The notes: generated by a model from the sequence alone, not told the origin. 5,417 nt of DNA from CAG-826 sp964654155 (GCA_964654155.1 CAZZGL010000071.1:1-5417), one strand, 5' to 3'; shown: positions 1 through 5,163, counted from the first letter of the stretch. Numbers and translations: made by a program.

Positions 1-318
1 TTTACAAGAATTAGACCGATTTTGCCATCAGGTACATCTTTAATCATTTTAATTAAAGCTATCATGTTTCTTTTGTCTAGCACCGCTAATTCATTTTCAT
101 AATAAATATCGACATTTATCTATTCAGGATTATTGTTAATAAGTTCTTCAAAATAATGTTGTTTTACTGAAAAACTGCTTAATTGTTCTTCTTGTTCAGT
201 TGAAACCCTTGTATAAGCGGCAACTTTTATTTTTAACTTTTATTTATCTTTTAAAAGTTTTTACAGAATAAGAAGAAATAGACGATATTTTGTTTCTGCT
301 TGAGCTTTTTTTATTTAT
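1..318 (-). pseudogene. Large serine recombinase N-terminal fragment, decayed
   Basis: Read on the minus strand, codons from 224 downward give VAAYTRVSTEQEEQLSS, the hallmark start of the serine resolvase/invertase catalytic domain, with the candidate nucleophilic Ser at 203-201. It continues as VKQHYFEELINNNPE, where family members usually have NP(E/T/D)W; here the Trp codon is TAG (122-120). Past the stop the same frame stays open to the window edge and still resembles the family (DGKIGLIL near the edge). Upstream, a good Shine-Dalgarno AGGAGG (332-327) precedes a leader starting with ATA (318-316) where ATG would be expected. That leader reads INKKSSSRNKISSISSYSV and stops at TAA (246-244), in a different frame from the catalytic part. 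So start-codon loss, a frameshift near 225-246 and a nonsense codon are all visible. The conserved DEGISGT-like segment is also degenerate. In the family, such proteins integrate and excise transposons (TndX type) or phages. Same strand as tetR. The left end is cut by the window. Confidence 0.82.
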
Positions 319-413
319 ATTTTTTGCCTCCTAAAGCATATTGTCTATATATCACTCTAAAAGACAAAAAAGTCAGGTAGTATTTGCGATTTTTGAATGT
401 TTTGATAGATTTA

Positions 414-980
414 TTAATTCAAGATTGACTCAATAGTTAAAAGAAAATATTCTGCGAGTTGCTCAGGCGTTTCTTTCATATCATTAGAAATCCACCAGTC
501 AACTGTTTCTACAAAAGAAGAAGAAATATGGTTTATAAGATAATCTTCTGGTAGTTTTGAGCGGCTTAATTTTCCTGTGTCTGCATATTGTGTTTTAATT
601 AGGTGTTTCAAATTATCTTTAAAATAGCGTAAGAATATTTCATTATTTTGTGATGAAAGTAATCCTAAGATATTAGTATCATTTTCTTGCAAATGACGTA
701 TCAAGTGTAAAAATACTGAATCTGTTTCACTGCCGCAAGTGTAGTGATAATGTCCGTGAGGAAGTCCCATTGCTGTATCAATAATGTGTCCGAATAACTC
801 TTCACATAAATCCTTTAACAAATAGTCTTTTGTTTCAAAGTGAGCATAAAAGGTTGTACGACCAATATCTGCTTTGTCAATGATTTCTTGTACAGATATT
901 TGGTTGTAGTGTTTTTTTGATAGTAGTTCTGCAAATGCATCATATATTGCTCTTTTAGTCTTTTTTTGTCTTCTATCCAT
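414..980 (-). CDS. TetR/AcrR-family transcriptional repressor (188 aa)
   Basis: The N-terminus begins MDRRQKKTKRAIYDAFAELL and continues into a typical TetR DNA-binding helix-turn-helix at about residues 28-47, with the signature IIDKADIGRTTFYAHFETK. The C-terminal ligand/dimer domain (about 70-188, including VDWWIS near residue 160) resembles the TetR_C_8 type found in many Bacillota regulators. I chose ATG at 980: GGAG lies 6 bases upstream on the minus strand, ideal spacing. An upstream in-frame TTG at 992 would place the Shine-Dalgarno inside the gene and is less likely. It is divergent from the metal ATPase across 177 bases that hold an operator-like palindrome, the standard arrangement for a repressor controlling its neighbour and itself. 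The inducer is probably a metal or metal-related stress, judged only by the neighbour; no obvious metal-binding cysteine cluster is visible. No strong terminator is seen between its stop and the recombinase remnant. Confidence 0.9.
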   Translation of the reverse strand: MDRRQKKTKRAIYDAFAELLSKKHYNQISVQEIIDKADIGRTTFYAHFETKDYLLKDLCEELFGHIIDTAMGLPHGHYHYTCGSETDSVFLHLIRHLQENDTNILGLLSSQNNEIFLRYFKDNLKHLIKTQYADTGKLSRSKLPEDYLINHISSSFVETVDWWISNDMKETPEQLAEYFLLTIESILN

Positions 981-1003
981 AATTTTCTCCAAACAAATTT
1001 AAT

Positions 1004-1091
1004 AAAGTGTTCTGTATCGTACAAGTTAGAAAAACTGATTATTGTCTTCTTTCGAAAAAAATAGTACAACATATTTGATTTAGAACACTTT
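1004..1091. repeat. Separated 10-base inverted repeat in the control region
   Basis: AAAGTGTTCT at 1004-1013 has its exact reverse complement AGAACACTTT at 1082-1091, 68 bases apart. The left copy sits just upstream of the tetR start and the right copy covers the weak -35 of the ATPase promoter. It could be a second protein-binding pair acting on both promoters, or two half-sites bound by a looping factor. A shorter pair, ATTGTCTT (1041-1048) and AAGACAAT (1130-1137), is also present. Confidence 0.45.
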
Positions 1092-1101
1092 GTTTTATTT
1101 C

Positions 1102-1116
1102 GTCTATATTATAGAC
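1102..1116. promoter_or_regulatory. Perfect 15-base palindrome, likely TetR operator
   Basis: GTCTATA-T-TATAGAC: two perfect 7-base half-sites around one central base. Size and symmetry suit a TetR dimer. It overlaps the best -10 candidate of the ATPase promoter, so a bound repressor would block RNA polymerase. The link to the adjacent TetR protein is inference from position and form. Confidence 0.65.
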
Positions 1117-1157
1117 CAATTAATTTTTAAAGACAATCTAGAGAGGGGATTTATAAA

Positions 1158-3074
1158 ATGATTCAAAAAAAAATAAAAAAGGTTAATGACATTTTAGCAG
1201 GCATACCCGCAACTATTACAGCAGGATTATTTCTTTTGATAGATATAGTTCCAAATATATTAGAATTGTTTGGTGCGATTGTCAATTTTGATTTTTTACC
1301 ATTTGATCCTGCATGGATTACTGTAATTATTAGCGGTTTGCCAATGTTGTATTTGGCTATATGGCGTATAATACATAACCATGGCATAAGCAAAATTTCA
1401 TCAGCACTTTTGATTTCTATTGCAATGATTGCGGCAATTGTTATCGGTGACCTTTTTGCGGCAGGCGAAGTTGCGTGGATTATGGCTATCGGTGCTATTT
1501 TAGAAGATAAAACCACTGATAGAGCTAAAAAAGGATTAAAGAAATTAATAGCGCTTGCTCCAACACAAGGAAGAATCATCGAAGATGAAAAAGAAAAAAT
1601 CGTATCTGCAGAAAAAATTCAAAAAAATGATATAGTAAGAATTTTACCAGGAGAAATTATACCCGTTGATGGTGTTATTGTAAGTGGTGAAACGTCAATA
1701 GACCAATCTATTATGACAGGAGAATCTTTACCTGTAGAAAAAACAATAAATGATGAAGTTTACTGCGGTACAATCAATCGCTTTGGTTCAATAGACATTC
1801 GTGCAACCAAGGTCGGAGAAGATAGTTCACTACAAAAACTGATTCATATGGTAAAGGAAGCAGAAAATAAAAAAGCACCAATGGCAAGAATTGCTGACAA
1901 AGCTGCGAGTTGGTTTGTACCTGTTGCACTTATTATTGCAATTTTTGCAGGCTTAATAACTAAAGACATTGTACGTGCCGTTACTGTTTTAGTTGTTTTT
2001 TGTCCTTGTGCTTTAGTTTTAGCTACACCTACGGCAATTATGGCGGCTATTGGTCAAGCAACCAAGCATGGTGTTATTATTAAATCAGGCGAAGCTTTAG
2101 AAAAAATGGGTAAAGTTAACACGATAGCTTTTGATAAGACAGGGACTCTTACTTATGGAAAGTTGGAAGTTTGCAATGTAGTTTCATTTGATTCTTCTGT
2201 AGATGAAAATAAACTTTTAGAATTAGTCGCATCGGCAGAATCAAAAAGTGAACATCCTATAGGAAAAGCAATAGTATCTTATGCAAAGAATAAAGGATTA
2301 AAGTTAATTGAAACAGAAGAATTTACTATGACTGCAGGTAAGGGAATTCAAACGGAATTAAATAATCAATCAATTATGTGCGGAAATGAAATCTATATGT
2401 TAGAACATAATGTTTTAATAACAAATGAAATAAAAAATATGCTTGAAAAATTTCGCTTTCAAGGTAAGGCTACAATTTTAGTAGCCAAAGATTCTTCTTG
2501 TATAGGTATCTTAGCATTATCGGATGTACTTCGTCCTGAGACAAAATCTATGGTCGAATGTTTACATAAGATGAATACAGAAGTTGTGTTGCTTACAGGA
2601 GATAATAAGAAGACTGCTGATTATTTTGCAAAGCAAGTCGGCATTAAAAAAGTTAATGCAGATTTATTACCAGAACAAAAAGTTGAAATTATAATTTCAA
2701 TGCAAAAAAATAAAAAAGTGGTTTGCATGATAGGAGATGGAGTTAATGATGCTCCTGCACTAAAAACCGCTAATGTAGGAGTTGCAATGGGTGGACTTGG
2801 AAGTGATATTGCCGTTGATGCTAGCGATATTGTATTAATGAGTGACGATATTTCTAAATTACCATATTTAAAGAGATTATCTAATGCTACGGTAAAAACT
2901 ATTAAATTCAGTATAGCTCTTTCTATGTTTATCAATATTGTTGCCGTAATATTATCGGTTATCGGAGTTTTAAATCCAACAACAGGTGCTCTTGTTCACA
3001 ATGCTGGCTCTTGCTTTGTCGTTTTAATTGCGGCATTGTTGTATGATAGAAATTTTGATAAAACAGATAAATAA
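1158..3074 (+). CDS. P1B-type heavy-metal-translocating ATPase (638 aa)
   Basis: An inner-membrane pump that couples ATP hydrolysis to export of a soft or transition metal. Visible in order: helices at about 12-30 and 52-72, then 80-115; actuator domain with TGES (187-190); helices at about 252-292 with the metal-site motif CPC (282-284) in FCPCALVLATPTA; phosphorylation site DKTGTLT (Asp326); the HP pair of the nucleotide domain in SEHPIGKA (366-367); TGD (480-482); hinge GDGVNDAP (526-533); and final helices at about 582-628. It has no N-terminal HMA domain or CxxC motif; the protein starts directly with membrane helices. CPC fits Cu or Zn/Cd/Pb exporters. The last helix carries GALVHNAGS (610-618) instead of the classical copper motifs, so I lean to a divalent metal such as Zn or Cd but cannot fix the substrate. 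ATG 1158 is supported by AGGGG at good spacing. Probably repressed by the divergent TetR. All catalytic motifs are intact. Confidence 0.95.
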   Translation: MIQKKIKKVNDILAGIPATITAGLFLLIDIVPNILELFGAIVNFDFLPFDPAWITVIISGLPMLYLAIWRIIHNHGISKISSALLISIAMIAAIVIGDLFAAGEVAWIMAIGAILEDKTTDRAKKGLKKLIALAPTQGRIIEDEKEKIVSAEKIQKNDIVRILPGEIIPVDGVIVSGETSIDQSIMTGESLPVEKTINDEVYCGTINRFGSIDIRATKVGEDSSLQKLIHMVKEAENKKAPMARIADKAASWFVPVALIIAIFAGLITKDIVRAVTVLVVFCPCALVLATPTAIMAAIGQATKHGVIIKSGEALEKMGKVNTIAFDKTGTLTYGKLEVCNVVSFDSSVDENKLLELVASAESKSEHPIGKAIVSYAKNKGLKLIETEEFTMTAGKGIQTELNNQSIMCGNEIYMLEHNVLITNEIKNMLEKFRFQGKATILVAKDSSCIGILALSDVLRPETKSMVECLHKMNTEVVLLTGDNKKTADYFAKQVGIKKVNADLLPEQKVEIIISMQKNKKVVCMIGDGVNDAPALKTANVGVAMGGLGSDIAVDASDIVLMSDDISKLPYLKRLSNATVKTIKFSIALSMFINIVAVILSVIGVLNPTTGALVHNAGSCFVVLIAALLYDRNFDKTDK

Positions 3075-3205
3075 TAATATATTTTTAAAAGTGTCGCTTG
3101 TATCAAAATACTTCGATGATGAATTGTCAATCTCTTTTTAAAAAAAATCATTAAAAAAGTATAACTTGTTAATTTAAATGAGTAATAAATAAGTAAATAA
3201 GGTAT

Positions 3206-3221
3206 GAATCCTTAAGGATTC
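3206..3221. repeat. 16-base perfect palindrome after the ATPase
   Basis: GAATCCTTAAGGATTC is fully self-complementary. It lies 131 bases after the ATPase stop and just before the terminator-like hairpin. No T-tract follows directly, so it is not itself a terminator. It could be a protein-binding site or part of the 3' end structure of the ATPase mRNA. The rest of 3075-3232 shows nothing I can name. Confidence 0.5.
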
Positions 3222-3232
3222 GCCGAAATATT

Positions 3233-3292
3233 AAAAAAAAAGCATACTTAAAACAACTAGATGTTTTTCTAGTCATCTAAAGTATGTTTTTT
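3233..3292. terminator. Bidirectional terminator-like hairpin
   Basis: CATACTT (3243-3249) pairs with AAGTATG (3280-3286). The stem is extended by A6 against T6 (3287-3292) with one bulged G, and ACTAGA / TCTAGT (3256-3261, 3268-3273) form an inner stem. An alternative inner pairing AGATG / CATCT (3259-3263, 3274-3278) exists. Six Ts follow on the plus strand, suiting the end of the ATPase mRNA. The A-run at 3233-3241 gives a T-run on the minus strand, suiting the transposase mRNA, whose stop is only 13 bases away. The right arm overlaps the proposed left end of the insertion sequence. Confidence 0.7.
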
Positions 3293-3304
3293 AATTATTT
3301 GTAT

Positions 3305-4279
3305 TTATTCTACTACACCTAAATCTTGAAACAATAATTCTTTTCTTTTTTCAATAGGTGTTTTCCAACCTAATACACAAGTAGGAATATTATTGGATCT
3401 AATTAAATATGCTTTCATTTGATTTTGCAAATCCTCATATGAATAAAATTTTAAATACTTATAAAATCTTTCATTATCATTTCTATGACTTCTTTCAACT
3501 TTTCCATTATGTCTAGGTGTTCTTGGTTTAATCAATTTATGTTCAATACCGAACTCTTCACACAATAAATCAAATTTATGTACTTTATCTACTTGTCTTA
3601 AAAAAGTAAACTCTTGTCCATTATCGGTTTGTATCATTTTTGGAATATAACCAAAATAATTAATTGCTCGCCTTACAAAATCAATCGTACTATCTGGACA
3701 TTGTTCTTTATATGCATAAATAAATCTTTCTCTTGTGGCTTCATCAATTATTGTATATTGATAAAATTTCATATCAAACGGAACCTCTTTTGTTCTACAT
3801 TCATAAGGAACTACTTTAACATCTAATTGCATTTTCTCACCGATATGAATTGGAGTGTTATATGGTTTAGGTTTATAGTTTTTTCTATTTTTTCTTAAGT
3901 CTTTAAAGTAACCATTTTTTCTTAAGAATCTATAAAGCGACACAGGATTTCTATGATAACCATAATTAACTCTTAATTTTCCATATAATTCATTTAAACC
4001 TATTGTAGGATTTCTTTTAATCAAATCTTTTATATGTTTTATTTCTTCATCAGTATGTGCATTAGGATGTTTTGATTTTGGTTTACAACTTCCATTTTCT
4101 AAACTTTCTAATGTTCCATCATAAATTCTTTTCCATCTATAAATGGTTTGAATAGTACAATGATATCTATGAGCAACAAATTCTATTGAAGAGATTTTAA
4201 GCAAATTTAAAGCTTTTTGTTTTTCTTTTGCACTATAAGGATTATTGTGATAATGCTTATGTTCTACTGCAGTTTCCAT
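3305..4279 (-). CDS. DDE transposase, IS481/IS3-like (324 aa)
   Basis: A single uninterrupted ORF. The N-terminus has a helix-turn-helix at about residues 18-50 (SSIEFVAHRYHCTIQTIYRW), followed by a second DNA-binding stretch around 75-125 (IGLNELYGKLRVNYGYHRNP). The retroviral-integrase-like catalytic core carries the acidic triad Asp153 (MQLDVKVV), Asp219 (IQTDNGQEF) and Glu262 (RHNGKVERSHR). It ends with the integrase-type segment containing GWKTPIEKRKELL. All three catalytic residues are present, so the enzyme looks active. In IS481 the protein comes from one frame, as here; typical IS3 members use two frames joined by frameshifting. The start ATG (4279) has GGAGG 9 bases upstream on the minus strand (4293-4289). 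It cuts and joins the element ends during transposition. The gene converges on the ATPase and is separated from it by the shared hairpin. Confidence 0.92.
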   Translation of the reverse strand: METAVEHKHYHNNPYSAKEKQKALNLLKISSIEFVAHRYHCTIQTIYRWKRIYDGTLESLENGSCKPKSKHPNAHTDEEIKHIKDLIKRNPTIGLNELYGKLRVNYGYHRNPVSLYRFLRKNGYFKDLRKNRKNYKPKPYNTPIHIGEKMQLDVKVVPYECRTKEVPFDMKFYQYTIIDEATRERFIYAYKEQCPDSTIDFVRRAINYFGYIPKMIQTDNGQEFTFLRQVDKVHKFDLLCEEFGIEHKLIKPRTPRHNGKVERSHRNDNERFYKYLKFYSYEDLQNQMKAYLIRSNNIPTCVLGWKTPIEKRKELLFQDLGVVE

Positions 4280-4311
4280 TCTTAAATGCCTCCATTATTG
4301 ATTTAGCCTGC

Positions 4312-4391
4312 CTTTTATTTTATCACCACCTATTTGGTGTTTGTCTTTTCAAAAGATAATTTTTTTAATTTTAGGTGGTGATAAAATGAAA
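4312..4391. repeat. 20-base inverted repeat enclosing a hidden ribosome-binding site
   Basis: Arms 4312-4331 and 4372-4391 match at 19 of 20 positions. The core is ATTTTATCACCACCTA against TAGGTGGTGATAAAAT, with a 40-base spacer. The right arm contains the Shine-Dalgarno AGGTGGTGA and the ATG of the small + strand ORF. In any plus-strand RNA starting upstream of 4312 both would be locked in a long stem. The equivalent sequence on the minus strand reads AGGTGGTGATAAAATAAAAG, a mirror of the same translation start with ATG changed to ATA. The transposase's own GGAGG is outside the stem. A -10-like GATAAT (4355-4360) inside the spacer could start a shorter RNA lacking the left arm. Confidence 0.75.
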
Positions 4392-4484
4392 GACAATAAA
4401 AAAAGAAAAAAAGCACTAGAAATAGCAGTTCTAGTACTTAAAGTCATTGATACACTTTTGTGTATCATCTCAAGACTTTTATAA
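4386..4484 (+). CDS. 32-aa basic-hydrophobic peptide, possible toxin-like ORF
   Basis: The ORF starts ATG at 4386 and stops TAA at 4482-4484. It encodes MKDNKKRKKALEIAV, then LVLKVIDTLLCIISRLL. The first nine residues are strongly basic (six Lys/Arg). From residue 10 a hydrophobic stretch of about 20 residues follows, interrupted by Lys and Asp, and could be a membrane or amphipathic helix. AGGTGGTGA, a near-ideal Shine-Dalgarno, ends 4 bases before the ATG, unusually strong for a chance ORF. The start is masked by the inverted repeat upstream, and the 3' half contains nested hairpins. It lies inside the insertion sequence, divergent from the transposase. I do not recognise the peptide. Its shape (short, charged end, hydrophobic core, occluded ribosome-binding site) resembles type I toxins; alternatives are a leader peptide or a chance ORF over a regulatory hairpin. 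Function is inferred, not shown. Confidence 0.55.
   Translation: MKDNKKRKKALEIAVLVLKVIDTLLCIISRLL
4440..4479. repeat. Nested hairpin at the end of the small ORF
   Basis: GATACAC (4449-4455), loop TTTT, GTGTATC (4460-4466), enclosed by AAAGTC (4440-4445) and GACTTT (4474-4479). It overlaps codons 19-31 of the small peptide. It is followed by TTATAATTT, so it could end a short + strand RNA or stabilise it. A further stem, ACTAGAA / TTCTAGT (4415-4421, 4429-4435), precedes it. Nearly all of the small transcript could fold. Confidence 0.5.
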
Positions 4485-4602
4485 TTTAACATACTTTGAT
4501 TATTATTTCTAGAGCATTTTGTATTTTTTTACCTCGTACCTCGCCTCACACCAAAAAGGACCGCTACGAACCATAATTGTTTCTTGCAATCCTTGCCCCT
4601 AA

Positions 4603-4616
4603 ATCTAATATTAGAT
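4603..4616. repeat. 14-base perfect palindrome
   Basis: ATCTAATATTAGAT is fully self-complementary. TGCC (4594-4597) and GGCA (4617-4620) flank it and could extend the stem across a small bulge. It lies just after the CAATCCTTGCCCC stretch. Confidence 0.6.
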
Positions 4617-4642
4617 GGCATTTTTAAGAAATGAGTATTAAA

Positions 4643-4700
4643 CACGCTTATATATTAAACAAGTGGCTACGGCGCAAGCGCCTTGCCATATATAAGCGTG
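4643..4700. repeat. Long nested foldback
   Basis: CACGCTTATATAT (4643-4655) and ATATATAAGCGTG (4688-4700) are a perfect 13-base inverted repeat. The 32-base interior folds again through GGC / GCC (4665-4667, 4685-4687) and a GC-rich tip, GGCGC AA GCGCC (4671-4682). It is much more stable than expected in this AT-rich DNA. There is no T-tract after it, so it is not a simple terminator. Confidence 0.75.
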
Positions 4701-4729
4701 GTTGAATGCCTAGTTTTGATAGAAAACAC

Positions 4730-4771
4730 ACGGCAAAGCAACGGCGAAACTGCCTTTTTTGCTTTTGCCGT
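4730..4771. repeat. Hairpin built from inverted ACGGCAAA motifs
   Basis: ACGGCAAAGC (4730-4739) pairs with GCTTTTGCCGT (4761-4771) with one bulged T. A second motif copy, ACGGCGAA (4741-4748), lies in the loop, where GGC / GCC can form a short inner stem. The right arm is part of the 19-base direct repeat. Confidence 0.6.
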
Positions 4772-4824
4772 AATTGTTATTTTACTATTAAAACATTTTT
4801 TTATTTTTCTGCAACGGCAAAAAT

Positions 4825-4840
4825 ACAACATCGCTGTTGT
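4825..4840. repeat. Short hairpin ACAACA / TGTTGT
   Basis: ACAACA (4825-4830), loop TCGC, TGTTGT (4835-4840): a 6-base perfect stem directly after the third ACGGCAAA motif. Its role is unknown. Confidence 0.5.
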
Positions 4841-4872
4841 TTGTTCATGAATCAATATTATTTTTTTATAAT

Positions 4873-4929
4873 TCAAGTGCGTTCCTTATTATTTCCCGTA
4901 GGGCATAAAAAGGAATCCCAAGCACTTGA
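4873..4929. repeat. Second long nested foldback
   Basis: TCAAGTGC (4873-4880) pairs with GCACTTGA (4922-4929). Inside, TTCCTT (4882-4887) pairs with AAGGAA (4910-4915), and CCC GTA GGG (4895-4903) makes the tip. Three co-axial stems in 57 bases make chance unlikely. It lies just before the second direct-repeat copy. Confidence 0.7.
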
Positions 4930-4938
4930 CTTATAAAA

Positions 4939-5031
4939 TTTTACCTTTTTTGCTTTTGCCGTTGGCTTCGCACTGAAAAGATAAGGTTTTACAATTTAGC
5001 GAATCAACTTTTTTTATTATAAAAGGTAAAA
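4939..5031. repeat. 11-base inverted repeat
   Basis: TTTTACCTTTT (4939-4949) and AAAAGGTAAAA (5021-5031) are exact reverse complements with a 71-base spacer. The left arm overlaps the start of the second direct-repeat copy. The AT-rich composition makes it weaker evidence than the other foldbacks. Confidence 0.5.
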
Positions 5032-5089
5032 ACAATAATATTTTTAAAATACATTTTTTTGTTGGACTTCCCCTTAAAATAGATAAGAG

Positions 5090-5113
5090 TTAAAACAAAT
5101 GAATTTGTTTTAA
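5090..5113. repeat. 24-base palindrome with 2-base centre
   Basis: TTAAAACAAAT (5090-5100), GA, ATTTGTTTTAA (5103-5113): a perfect 11-base stem. It lies 50 bases beyond the stop of the right-edge gene in that gene's direction. On the minus strand no T-tract follows the stem, so a terminator role is only possible, not clear. Confidence 0.55.
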
Positions 5114-5163
5114 AAAACCTAGCACTAAATTGCAATAAGATACTCAATTAATTTGCAACTCTA

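Larger units (their letters stand above)
981..1157. promoter_or_regulatory. Divergent tetR / metal-ATPase control region
   Basis: The 177 bases between the tetR start and the ATPase start carry the signals for both genes. On the plus side, a weak -35 (AGAACA, 1082-1087) lies 17 bases from a -10 candidate TATATT (1105-1110). AGGGG (1144-1148) sits 9 bases before the ATPase ATG. On the minus side, TTGTAC occurs twice (1069-1064 and 1024-1019); the first is 17 bases from GACAAT and is the more plausible tetR promoter, since the second would leave almost no leader. Promoter calls are by eye only. The operator palindrome and the separated repeat are listed individually. Confidence 0.6.
3279..4497 (-). 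mobile_element. IS481/IS3-like insertion sequence (minimum extent)
   Basis: The element holds one transposase gene on the minus strand plus a short divergent ORF. The boundaries given are a matched inverted pair: AAAGTATGTT at 3279-3288 and AACATACTTT at 4488-4497. Similarity continues weakly outward (TCTAG on both sides) and inward (an AATTAT-like stretch on both), which suggests degenerate terminal inverted repeats of about 25-30 bases, so the true ends may lie up to about 20 bases further out. I found no convincing target-site duplication. The family call rests on the transposase. Both ORFs fall between the repeat arms. Confidence 0.6.
4753..4962. repeat. 19-base direct repeat, two copies
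   Basis: CCTTTTTTGCTTTTGCCGT occurs identically at 4753-4771 and 4944-4962, 191 bases apart. Each copy ends in TTTGCCGT, the reverse complement of the motif seen at 4730-4737 and 4814-4821. The second copy can pair with AACGGCAAAA at 4813-4822 (TTTTGCCGTT, 4954-4963). Confidence 0.75.
4498..5163. other. Gene-free, highly structured region (candidate DNA-processing site)
   Basis: These 666 bases contain no ORF with a credible ribosome-binding site and protein-like composition. They do contain at least six foldbacks, five ACGGC(A/G)AA motifs and a 19-base direct repeat, listed separately. Short patches such as 4661-4687 and 4895-4903 are clearly richer in GC than the flanks. Such density is typical of transfer origins, single-strand replication origins or recombination sites in mobile elements. 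CAATCCTTGCCCC (4588-4600), beside a palindrome, is loosely like the YATCCTG(Y) nick region of MOBP relaxases, but the match is imperfect. No relaxase or replication gene is visible in the window, so the role is a guess. Confidence 0.4.

Noticed and set aside
376..414. Terminator after tetR (GAC-T6-GTC at about 363-376)
   Set aside because: The stem is only three bases long; not enough to call.
981..992. TTG start for tetR at 992
   Set aside because: Would place the GGAG Shine-Dalgarno inside the gene; ATG at 980 has ideal spacing and begins a typical TetR N-terminus.
815..1072. 85-aa - strand ORF across the tetR start and promoter
   Set aside because: A different frame over tetR and its control region; no family resemblance.
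1163..1579. 138-aa ORF antisense to the ATPase
   Set aside because: Shadow of a well-supported gene; the same applies to 2621-2935 and to 3614-3826 over the transposase.
3262..4516. Exact IS ends with a target-site duplication
   Set aside because: TG...CA-like ends can be drawn here, but flanking bases do not match as a duplication and the outer repeat is too degenerate to fix.
4667..4876. 69-aa - strand ORF
   Set aside because: Overlaps the same structured region and reflects repeat sequence; no credible start signal.
4706..4936. 76-aa + strand ORF
   Set aside because: No ribosome-binding site, improbable composition rich in Cys, Phe and Tyr, and it runs through repeats and foldbacks; most likely non-coding.
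4498..5163. tRNA, riboswitch or CRISPR array
   Set aside because: No cloverleaf with a TTC arm and acceptor, no known riboswitch core recognised, and repeats are not regularly spaced.
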